The notes below the pieces were generated by a model. It was not told the DNA's origin and searched no databases. It saw only the letters and a list, made by a program, of their open reading frames with translations. Positions 1-7,808 of a stretch of 8,164 bases of DNA are shown in pieces (within the stretch, counting starts at the first letter, position 1; each line of letters begins with the position of its first letter). The translations under genes and the position numbers were made by a program. The stretch is from contig CALANS010000106.1 in the NCBI GenBank assembly GCA_937926105.1, positions 1 to 8,164 of the forward strand, read 5' to 3'. The stretch is from an uncultured Actinomycetes bacterium. GTDB taxonomy: Bacteria > Actinomycetota > Actinomycetes > Mycobacteriales > Nakamurellaceae.

Positions 1-2196
<2,196 letters not shown>

Positions 2197-2272
2197 AGCA
2201 TCGACCGGGTCACCGTCGGGTCCGTGGCAGCGCAGATGACTACGCCGCTTGTCGGAGCGGGCCGGTGACGCG

Positions 2273-2279
2273 AGGAAGG
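2273..2279 (+). promoter_or_regulatory. Ribosome binding site for nuoA
   Basis: AGGAAGG is the only good Shine-Dalgarno match in the gap between copA and nuoA. It lies 11 bases before the ATG at 2291. Measured from its AGGA core, it is 5 bases before an in-frame GTG at 2282. Both starts are therefore possible. I chose the ATG because the resulting N-terminus goes straight into the first membrane helix, as in other NuoA proteins. I see no convincing -10/-35 promoter and no terminator in 2197-2272, so the nuo-like operon may be read through from copA. Confidence 0.5.
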
Positions 2280-2290
2280 CGGTGCAGCGG

Positions 2291-2638
2291 ATGGACGGCT
2301 TTGCCGGCATGGTCGCCGCCATCGCGGCGGGCCTGGTGGTCGCCGGGATCGTGTGGGCCGCCCACCGGATATTCGCGGTGGGCGGCCGCGCCGACGTGCC
2401 GGCCTTCCTGTCGGGCGAAATCCCGTCGGAGCATGCGCTGTCCCGGTTTCACGTCCGCTGGTATCCGGTGACGTTGCTGTTCTTGGCGTTCGACGTGGAG
2501 ATGCTGTTCATGTACCCGTGGGCGCTGGTCGTTGCCTCCATGGGCGGGGCGGCGGTGACCGAGATGTTCATCTTCCTGGCTCTGTTGATGGCCGGGGTGG
2601 TCTACGCCTGGCGGGAGGGCGCGCTGCGATGGACATGA
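2291..2638 (+). CDS. nuoA: NuoA-like membrane subunit of a complex I-related system
   Basis: This 115-residue membrane protein with three predicted helices is close to the usual NuoA size. The helix 2 signature FDVEMLFMYPWA (67-78) is clear, with the conserved acidic residues Asp68 and Glu70, and the C-terminus (YAWREGALRWT) also matches NuoA. In ordinary complex I this subunit (ND3) has a loop between helices 1 and 2 carrying YECG or YESG, which lies next to the quinone cavity. Here the matching position reads FLSG (39-42), so both the acidic residue and the Cys are gone and the loop is short. A GTG at 2282 is an alternative start. The gene overlaps the next one by 10 bases (or 4 if that gene starts at 2635). 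It opens the operon. Family assignment is secure; a role in a working NADH:quinone oxidoreductase is doubtful given the neighbours. Confidence 0.9.
   Translation: MDGFAGMVAAIAAGLVVAGIVWAAHRIFAVGGRADVPAFLSGEIPSEHALSRFHVRWYPVTLLFLAFDVEMLFMYPWALVVASMGGAAVTEMFIFLALLMAGVVYAWREGALRWT
2356..2387 (+). repeat. Perfect 12-bp inverted repeat inside nuoA
   Basis: The arms GGCCGCCCACCG (2356-2367) and CGGTGGGCGGCC (2376-2387) are exact reverse complements around an 8-base loop. The mRNA could form a very stable GC-rich hairpin starting about 65 bases into nuoA. No T-run follows, so it is not a standard terminator. The GC-rich coding sequence may produce it by chance. Confidence 0.6.
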
Positions 2639-4056
2639 GGCTCGCCGCCCAGGCCCGGCTGGCGCGGTGGGCGGCGCGCCGGCCGCACGTGCTGCTGATC
2701 ACCGCCCCCGGCGGCACCCGCCAGCGGCTGGCCGTCGATGCCCACGTGCCTGTGTCGGGTGGCGTGCCGGCTCGCAGTCCGGCTGACGCCGACGTGCTCG
2801 CCGTGGCCGGTACCCCGTCGACGGAACTCGGTGAGGCGATCGAGCGGGTGTGGGCGCAGATTCCGGCGCCCCGGGCGCGCCTGGCTGTGCTCGACCCGGC
2901 AACGGCCGCGGCTGTCCTCCAGGCGGGAGTACGGCAGCTGACGCAGGGCCCGGCACTGGGCCCGCGGCGCGGCCGGCCGAACGGCGCCCGGCACGCACCG
3001 GGCGACGCGACAGAAGACGGCGAGCACCCGGAACATCACCCCGGGCACAGTCACACCGAGCCGGATCAGCACAGGCACGACGGCGACGCAGCCGGACACT
3101 ACGACCACGCGGGACATGGTGATCACACCGCACACGCCGGGCGCCAGGACGCCGCCGGAGCGTGCGGGCATTCGGGCAGCGGCGCGGATCACGCCGGGCA
3201 TGAGGATCACGCCGGGCATGAGGCTCACGCCTGGCATGAGGGTCACGGCGGGCACGGGGCAGACGGTAATCACAATGGCGACGATGGCGGGCATGGGGAG
3301 CATGCGGGCCACGCCGGACACGGCGGCATGCAGATGCCCGGCGGGCTGATGATGGCCGATCGGGCACCGGACCGGGACGGGTTGAAGCTGGACGTGCTGC
3401 ACGTCCCGCTGGGCCCGGTGCTGCCGGCGTGGCCGGCCGGTCTGCTCGTGGACACCGAGATGCAGGGCGACGTGCTGCAGTCCGCCTCCGCCCGGGTCTT
3501 GACCGCCGCTGACGGGCTGGGGCCGGGCTTCTGGGCGGATCCGGAGCCGCCGCGCCGCGCCGCCGCCCACCTGGATTCCCTCGCGCGGCTGCTGGAGGTT
3601 GCAGGTTGGTCGGCGGCCGCCGCGGAGGCCCGCCGACTCCGCGACCAACTCCTGGCCAGCGGGTTCGACCCGGGCGGCGCGGCCGCGCGGAGGCGGGCAT
3701 TTGCCAGCTTCGCCGCGCGGGTGCGCCGGTCCTGGGGGCTGCGTCGCTGCTTGGCCGGCGTGGGCCGGCTGGATGCCGGCGAGGTGGCCCGGCTGGGGCT
3801 GTCCGGCCCAGCGGCCCGCGCGAGCGCACGGGGTGGTGACGCGTGGGCCCGGACGCTGACCTGGCTGTCCGAGACCGCCGCCGCCCTAGACGGCGAGGTG
3901 ATCGCACCCGCGGAGACCTCGCGAGGGACACCGGCCGAGGGGTCGGCCGCGCTGCTGCGGGCCGCGACCCGGCTGATGCCAGGACTGGACGTGGCCGACG
4001 CCCGCCTGGCGATGGCCAGCCTCGACCCCGATACTGACGAGCTGGGGCCGACATGA
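2629..4056 (+). CDS. Degenerate NuoB-NuoD-like fusion with a His-rich linker
   Basis: This 475-residue soluble protein sits where nuoB, nuoC and nuoD normally lie. The start at 2629 follows GGGAGGG (2613-2619) at 9 bases; ATG 2635 is an alternative. Residues 52-82 (ADADVLAVAGTPSTELGEAI, then RVWAQIPAPR) match the NuoB stretch usually read as ADLMIVAGxVTxKM, then RxxYDQMPEPK. Residues 122-231 are a His-rich linker. Residues 234-475 resemble NuoD: GDGLKLD-like lead-in, LGPVLPAWPAG (261-271) where NuoD has MGPQHPSTHG, and GVGRLDAGEVARLGLSGP (377-394) followed by AARAS where NuoD has GxGVVSAEEAxxxGFSGPxLRAS. The whole protein has only two Cys (179 and 374), so the four cluster-N2 ligands of NuoB are missing, as are the NuoD quinone His and Tyr and any NiFe-hydrogenase CxxC motifs. 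It overlaps nuoH by ATGA. I infer a structural or regulatory peripheral arm without electron transfer. The homology is read by eye and should be tested by structure comparison. Confidence 0.78.
   Translation: MDMRLAAQARLARWAARRPHVLLITAPGGTRQRLAVDAHVPVSGGVPARSPADADVLAVAGTPSTELGEAIERVWAQIPAPRARLAVLDPATAAAVLQAGVRQLTQGPALGPRRGRPNGARHAPGDATEDGEHPEHHPGHSHTEPDQHRHDGDAAGHYDHAGHGDHTAHAGRQDAAGACGHSGSGADHAGHEDHAGHEAHAWHEGHGGHGADGNHNGDDGGHGEHAGHAGHGGMQMPGGLMMADRAPDRDGLKLDVLHVPLGPVLPAWPAGLLVDTEMQGDVLQSASARVLTAADGLGPGFWADPEPPRRAAAHLDSLARLLEVAGWSAAAAEARRLRDQLLASGFDPGGAAARRRAFASFAARVRRSWGLRRCLAGVGRLDAGEVARLGLSGPAARASARGGDAWARTLTWLSETAAALDGEVIAPAETSRGTPAEGSAALLRAATRLMPGLDVADARLAMASLDPDTDELGPT
2992..3321 (+). 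repeat. Region encoding the His-rich linker (27 His in 110 residues)
   Basis: Residues 122-231 of the fusion protein contain 27 histidines, together with many Asp, Glu and Gly. Three runs have a His at every third residue: 157-169, 188-209 and 222-231. Such low-complexity stretches commonly bind Zn, Ni, Co or Cu ions in metal chaperones and transporters. The linker falls exactly between the NuoB-like and NuoD-like parts. Which metal it binds, if any, cannot be read from the sequence. Confidence 0.85.
3187..3258 (+). repeat. Four tandem 18-base units inside the His-rich linker
   Basis: Units at 3187-3204 and 3205-3222 are identical (GATCACGCCGGGCATGAG, encoding DHAGHE). Units at 3223-3240 (AHAWHE) and 3241-3258 (GHGGHG) are diverged copies. 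The exact identity of the first two suggests recent duplication by slippage, so repeat number may vary between strains. A more diverged relative (DHAGHG, DHTAHA) lies upstream at 3103-3138. Confidence 0.9.
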
Positions 4057-4994
4057 CCGCCGTGCAGGTCGCCACGGGATGGTCGGCCGTCGCGGCGGCG
4101 CTGATCGTCATCGCCGCCGCTGTGGCCGCCGGGGCCCTTGATGCCGCAGTCGACCCGCGCAGCCGCACCCTGTCGCTGCCGGCCCGGCTGCTGCGGCCGG
4201 TGTGGGAGACCTCGCGGCTGCTGCTGGCCCAGCGCCGGGCCACGACCGCCGCTGATGGGCTGCTCGCGTCGGCCGGGTCGGTGCTGCCGCTGCTGATCGC
4301 ACTCGCGATGGCCGCCGTCGTCCCGCTGGGCGATCGTGTGGTGGCCGCACCGACCGTCGGTCTGGTGTGGTTCAACGCGATGGACGTGGTGCTGTGGGTC
4401 GCGTGGTGGCTGGCCGGGTGGGGCCCCAACAGCGTGCACCCGCTGGTGGGCGGGTATCGGTTCCTGGCGCAGGCGTTGGCGTATGAGCTGCCGTTGATGT
4501 TCGCCCTGACCGCCCCGGCGGTCGCGGCCGGGAGCCTGTCGGTGCCTGGCATCGTCACCGCCCAGCAGCACCTGTGGTTCGTGGCGCAGATGCCGATCGC
4601 GACGGTGGTGTTCATCGGCGCGGTGGCCGCGTTCAGCCTGTGGGGGCCGTTCGCCCACCCGGCCGGAACGGACATCGCCGGCGGCGTCCTGGCCGAGCAG
4701 TCGGGGCCGGCACGGCTGCTGGCGCGCCTTGGTCAGTACGCCCTGCTGGTGGTCGGGACGGCGATGGCGGTCGCCCTGTTCTTCGGCGGCGGCGCCGGCC
4801 CTGTGCTGCCGCCGTGGGCATGGACAGTGATCAAGACCGCGGCGATCCTGGCGGCGCTGGTATGGCTGCGCCACCGGATACCGGTGTGGCGGCCGGAGAA
4901 GTTGATGCGAGCCGCATGGCTGGGGGTACTACCGGTGACCTTGCTGCAGCTGCTGGCCGTGTCGATCCTCGCGGCGGCCGGGGGGGCGGCGTGA
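4053..4994 (+). CDS. nuoH: NuoH-like membrane subunit with an altered quinone-side loop
   Basis: This 313-residue multi-helix membrane protein is somewhat short for NuoH (usually about 325 or more). NuoH (ND1) normally joins the peripheral arm to the membrane arm and forms much of the quinone tunnel. The core is recognisable: AGWGPNSVHPLVGGYRFLAQ followed by ALAYELP matches the family's AGWxSNSKYxLLGxLRxxAQxxSYE, with Glu145 kept. The loop normally read as [27 protein letters not shown] is instead FSLWGPFAHPAGTDIAGG, then VLAEQSG (about 195-219). Only PF, the Pro, the AGG-like end and the final SG survive, and most acids are lost. The early ERKVLAWMQxRxGPNRVGP stretch is also missing. The next gene is nuoJ, whereas nuoI normally lies between the two. 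The ATG start overlaps the preceding stop as ATGA. It is clearly a NuoH relative, but ordinary quinone chemistry is unlikely. Confidence 0.88.
   Translation: MTAVQVATGWSAVAAALIVIAAAVAAGALDAAVDPRSRTLSLPARLLRPVWETSRLLLAQRRATTAADGLLASAGSVLPLLIALAMAAVVPLGDRVVAAPTVGLVWFNAMDVVLWVAWWLAGWGPNSVHPLVGGYRFLAQALAYELPLMFALTAPAVAAGSLSVPGIVTAQQHLWFVAQMPIATVVFIGAVAAFSLWGPFAHPAGTDIAGGVLAEQSGPARLLARLGQYALLVVGTAMAVALFFGGGAGPVLPPWAWTVIKTAAILAALVWLRHRIPVWRPEKLMRAAWLGVLPVTLLQLLAVSILAAAGGAA
4980..4986 (+). promoter_or_regulatory. G7 tract acting as weak ribosome binding site for nuoJ
   Basis: Seven G residues lie 4 bases before the GTG start of nuoJ, inside the end of nuoH. No better Shine-Dalgarno match is present, so initiation probably depends on coupling to nuoH termination at GTGA. 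A similar G7 tract precedes nuoK. Confidence 0.4.
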
Positions 4995-5611
4995 GCGCGG
5001 CCGGGATCACGGTGTTCGCCGCGCTGGCAGTGATCGCCGTCGCGGCCGGCATCGCGGTCTTCGTGGTCGATTCGATGGCCCGGGCGACCTTCGCGCTGGC
5101 ACTGTCGTTCGTGGCGGTGGGCGGGGAGTTGGTGCTGCTCACTTTGGCCTACCTGGGTGTGGTCACCATCTTGATGATGGTGATGGAGATGGCCATCATG
5201 GTGATCTTCATGGTGATGTTCATGATGAATCCGGCCGGCCTGATGCCGATGTCGATGCTGCACAACAAGCGCGGCGCGCTGGCCATCTCCGTGGGCACGT
5301 TCGCGCTGCTCGCGGCCGGCGCGCTGCTGGTGCCGTGGCCGGCCCGCCGCGGCGCCGTCCCCGCCGAGGCGCAAACCACCCGGGCGGCCGGGGAGGCGAT
5401 CATGGGCGGGCAGATGCCGGTGATGGTGGGCATCTCCGCGGTGCTGTTCGCCACCATCGTGTCCGCACTCGTGCTGGCCGTCCCGCACGGCCGCTACGAC
5501 CACGCCGCCCGCGATGCTCGCAGCCTTCACGACCGCGGCCTGCACGACAACGCCCGCCACGGCGGCACCCACCACGACGGCACCCTGCACGACGGGGGGG
5601 ACCGGCGATGA
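4991..5611 (+). CDS. nuoJ: NuoJ-like membrane subunit with Met-rich TM3 and His-rich tail
   Basis: This 206-residue membrane protein begins at a GTG that overlaps the nuoH stop (GTGA). The N-terminal part (ARATFALALSFVAVGGELVL) and the LAYLGVVTILM stretch align with the NuoJ pattern of helices 2-3, where TM3 normally reads VYAGAVMVLFLFVVMLL. Two things are odd. From residue 62 to 89 there are 12 Met in 28 residues, with a Glu at 66 inside the helix where the family has a hydrophobic residue. The last 41 residues hold 8 His (166, 171, 180, 185, 190, 194, 195, 200) in LHD- and HHD-type repeats, a tail I do not know from standard NuoJ. NuoJ TM3 carries the flexible bulge that links the quinone site to proton transfer, so these changes could alter coupling or add metal binding. 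It is coupled to nuoK by ATGA. Confidence 0.85.
   Translation: MSAAGITVFAALAVIAVAAGIAVFVVDSMARATFALALSFVAVGGELVLLTLAYLGVVTILMMVMEMAIMVIFMVMFMMNPAGLMPMSMLHNKRGALAISVGTFALLAAGALLVPWPARRGAVPAEAQTTRAAGEAIMGGQMPVMVGISAVLFATIVSALVLAVPHGRYDHAARDARSLHDRGLHDNARHGGTHHDGTLHDGGDRR
5486..5608 (+). repeat. Region encoding the His-rich C-terminal tail of NuoJ
   Basis: The last 41 residues of NuoJ contain 8 His along with many Asp, Arg and Gly. A loose repeat of Leu/His-His-Asp occurs five times (SLHD, GLHD, HHD, TLHD and a degenerate ARH). It follows the last membrane helix, so it lies on one face of the membrane. This is the second His-rich segment in the operon, which strengthens the idea of metal binding. 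Confidence 0.75.
5594..5600 (+). promoter_or_regulatory. G7 tract acting as ribosome binding site for nuoK
   Basis: Seven G residues lie 7 bases before the ATG at 5608, a suitable spacing for ribosome binding. They also encode Gly-Gly in the NuoJ tail. The homopolymer is a possible slippage or sequencing-error site. Confidence 0.4.
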
Positions 5612-5913
5612 TGTTGCACCTGTTCCTGCTGCTGGCCGCCGCGCTGCTGGCGGTCGGCCTGTTCGGTGCGCTGAGCCAGCAGTCGATCGTCATGGTGATG
5701 ATGGGCCTGGAGCTGATGGTGGCCGGCGTGATCGTCGCCGCCGCCGCATTCTGGTACTTCCTGGCCCCGTCGGCGCCGGACGGGCAGGTGCTGCTGCTGG
5801 TGGTCCTGTCGGCGATGACGGTGGAGATGGCGGCCGGCTTCGCCGTCGTGATCCTGCTGTTTCGCACCAGCGATGCGGACATGACCGACATGGCCGCGGA
5901 GCTGAGGGGGTGA
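5608..5913 (+). CDS. nuoK: NuoK-like membrane subunit
   Basis: This 101-residue, three-helix protein is the normal size for NuoK and for its Mrp counterpart MrpC. It keeps both buried glutamates of the proton path: Glu35 in MMGLELM (the E. coli Glu36 position) and Glu73 in MTVEMAAGFAVVILLFR (the E. coli Glu72 position). The usual LN(A/V)VN that follows GLELM is replaced by VAGVIVA. The start is ATG 5608, overlapping the nuoJ stop as ATGA; a second ATG follows at once at 5611. It overlaps nuoL as GTGA. The preserved glutamates suggest that ion translocation through this subunit still works. Confidence 0.93.
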   Translation: MMLHLFLLLAAALLAVGLFGALSQQSIVMVMMGLELMVAGVIVAAAAFWYFLAPSAPDGQVLLLVVLSAMTVEMAAGFAVVILLFRTSDADMTDMAAELRG

Positions 5914-7808
5914 CCGGCGTGCTGTGGGCACTTGTCCTGGTCCCGGCCGCCGCGGGCGGGGCGCTGCTGACCGCTGCTTTTGGCCCCGCCCGTCTTGCCG
6001 CACGAGTGGAGCGGGCCGCCGCCGCATTCGGCGTCGCGGTGGCCGCCGGGGTGCTGGCGCTGGCCGTGGCAGCGGCCGCGACGGGCCCTGGCGTGGCGGC
6101 GCCGTTCCTGGCCGGCGAGCCGCTGGCGCTGGCCGTGGACGGGCTGTCCGCGGTGGTGGTCGTCACCGTCGCGGCGGTCGCCCTGCTGGTGCTGACCTTT
6201 TCCGCCTCATCGGTCCGTACCGGCCGGGCCCGGTTCACCGGGCTGATGCTGGTGTTCGTCGCGGCGGTGCTGGTCACCGCGACGGCCACCACGCTGCTCG
6301 GGCTGCTGATGGCCTGGGAGGTGATGGGCGCCACCAGCTACGCCCTGATCGCATTCGGCTGGCGCCGGGACCGGGCCGTCGCCTCGGGAACGACGGCGTT
6401 CGTGGTCACCCGCGCCGGCGACGTGGGCCTGTACCTGGCGGCGGGTGCCGCGCTGGCCGTCGCCGGCGCCGCTGCGCCGGGGCTGTCGCTGGCCAACCTG
6501 GCGGCGCTGCCGTCGCCGTGGCTGCACATCGCCGCCGCCGGTGTCCTGGCCGCGGCGTTCGGCAAGGCCGCGCAGTTGCCGTTCTCGTTCTGGCTGTCCC
6601 GGGCTATGGACGGTCCCAGCCCGGTCTCGGCGTTGCTGCACTCGGCGGCGATGGTCGCCATGGGCGGCTACCTGCTGCTGCGGGCCCACCCCCTGTTGGT
6701 CGCGGCCGGGTGGGCCGCGCCCGCCGCGGCGTGGGGCGGCGCTGTGACCGCGCTGGTCTTGGGCGCGGTCGCGCTGGCCCAAACGGACCTCAAGCAGCTG
6801 CTGGCCGCGTCCACCAGCGCCCAGCTCGGCTTCGTGGTCCTCGCCGCCGGCATCGCCGGCCCCGGCGCGGTGGGGGCCGGGCTGGCCCAGCTGGTCGGGC
6901 ACGCGGCCACCAAGGCGCTGCTGTTCCTGGCGGCCGGGGCGTGGCTGACCGCGTTGGGCACCAAGACGATCCCAGCCCTGCGCGGTGCCGGCCGGGCCTA
7001 CCCGTGGGTGGGTGTTCCGTTCACCGTCGGCGCTCTCGCGTTGGCGGGGATCCCGCCGCTGGCGCTGTGGGCCACCAAGGACTCGGTGTTGGCCGCCGCC
7101 AGGGAGAAGTCTCTTGGCCTGTATGTGGTCGGGTTGGCCGCCGCTGTGCTGGCCGCCGGATACTCCGGCAAGGCTCTCGCGCTGATCTGGCGCCGCCGAC
7201 TTGCCCACCCTGCTGGCCGAGACACCGGTGCTGACACCGGTTATGACACCGAGGAGCAGGGCACCAGGGTGGTGCCATGGCTGTCGCGGATCCCGCTGAT
7301 TCCGCTCGCCATCGGCGCAGGCGTGCTGGGGGTGCTGGTACTTCCGGCCGCGTCTCGCGCGCTCGGTGTGGATCCCCCGGCGGCGGTGCCGGATGTGGGG
7401 GAGTTGGCAGTATCGGCTGTGCTGGCGCTGGCGGTGACCGCAGCGGCGCTGGCTTGGCCCCGCCGGTTGCTGGCCCCGGGCTGGGCGGCGTCGTGGCTGC
7501 ACCTGGAGCGCGCCGCGCACGCCGGGATCGTCCGCCCCACATTGGGTCTGGCCCGGGTGCTGGCCCGCGCCGATGACGCCCTGGAGGTCGGGGTGTTCGG
7601 CATGGGTCGGGCCGCGCGCCGGGCCGCCGCCGCGGCCGCCGCCGTGGACCGGGTGGGCGTGACCGGCGCGGTTCGCGCCGTGGCCGCCGGGGTGCGACGG
7701 GCCGGCGATGCTGCCAGGTTGCCGCAGACCGGGCAGCTGCACCACTACTACGCCCAGGCCGTGGTCGGCCTGGCGGTGGCGGTACTGATCGTCTGGTTGG
7801 CGGTGTGA
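5910..7808 (+). CDS. nuoL: NuoL-like proton/ion-translocating antiporter subunit
   Basis: This 632-residue protein has the full NuoL length. It carries the antiporter-like core seen in NuoL, MrpA and DabB. Key residues are present: Glu137 in WEVMGATSY, Lys219 in FGKAAQLPFSFWL, His244 in LLHSAAMV, Lys295 in TDLKQLLAASTSAQLG, Lys335 in HAATKALLFLAAGA, and Lys390 in ATKDSVL. They correspond in order to E. coli Glu144, Lys229, His254, Lys305, Lys342 and Lys399. The C-terminal part (about 530-632) fits the long lateral helix, with an Arg/Ala-rich stretch, then LPQTGQLHHYYAQ and a final membrane helix, which is typical of NuoL and absent from NuoM and NuoN. The start could be GTG 5910 (GGAG at 5898) or GTG 5919 (GAGGGGG at 5904-5910); the first gives the GTGA overlap used throughout the operon. 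The proton path looks intact, unlike the quinone side. Confidence 0.95.
   Translation: MTGVLWALVLVPAAAGGALLTAAFGPARLAARVERAAAAFGVAVAAGVLALAVAAAATGPGVAAPFLAGEPLALAVDGLSAVVVVTVAAVALLVLTFSASSVRTGRARFTGLMLVFVAAVLVTATATTLLGLLMAWEVMGATSYALIAFGWRRDRAVASGTTAFVVTRAGDVGLYLAAGAALAVAGAAAPGLSLANLAALPSPWLHIAAAGVLAAAFGKAAQLPFSFWLSRAMDGPSPVSALLHSAAMVAMGGYLLLRAHPLLVAAGWAAPAAAWGGAVTALVLGAVALAQTDLKQLLAASTSAQLGFVVLAAGIAGPGAVGAGLAQLVGHAATKALLFLAAGAWLTALGTKTIPALRGAGRAYPWVGVPFTVGALALAGIPPLALWATKDSVLAAAREKSLGLYVVGLAAAVLAAGYSGKALALIWRRRLAHPAGRDTGADTGYDTEEQGTRVVPWLSRIPLIPLAIGAGVLGVLVLPAASRALGVDPPAAVPDVGELAVSAVLALAVTAAALAWPRRLLAPGWAASWLHLERAAHAGIVRPTLGLARVLARADDALEVGVFGMGRAARRAAAAAAAVDRVGVTGAVRAVAAGVRRAGDAARLPQTGQLHHYYAQAVVGLAVAVLIVWLAV
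7221..7256 (+). repeat. Three 12-base tandem repeats within nuoL
   Basis: The units begin at 7221, 7233 and 7245 and each starts GACACC. They encode DTGA, DTGY and DTEE in a hydrophilic loop between membrane helices. The third unit is diverged. Slippage in a surface loop that tolerates change is the likely origin. Confidence 0.6.

Noticed and set aside
2209..2269. 7-base inverted repeat GTCACCG / CGGTGAC between copA and nuoA
   Set aside because: The arms are short and the spacer is 47 bases, so it is neither a credible terminator nor a clear operator. Chance is likely.
2249..2290. TTG at 2249 as the start of nuoA
   Set aside because: It has no ribosome site and would add a hydrophilic extension. 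AGGAAGG lies downstream of it and points to GTG 2282 or ATG 2291.
2197..2290. Copper-responsive CsoR-type operator upstream of nuoA
   Set aside because: I looked for a GC-rich palindrome of the CsoR type with TACCC/GGGTA arms and found none in the gap.
3103..3258. Tandem repeats as a possible CRISPR array
   Set aside because: The units are 18 bases with no spacers and stay in frame within a coding sequence, encoding a His-rich peptide.
3328..4056. C-terminal half of the fusion as a NiFe-hydrogenase large subunit
   Set aside because: NuoD and hydrogenase large subunits share a fold, but none of the paired CxxC nickel ligands are present. Only one Cys (374) occurs here.
2699..4675. Long open frame on the - strand (658 residues)
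   Set aside because: It lies antisense to the BD fusion and nuoH, is Arg/Pro/Ala-rich with no recognisable motif, and follows from high GC at third positions of the + strand genes.
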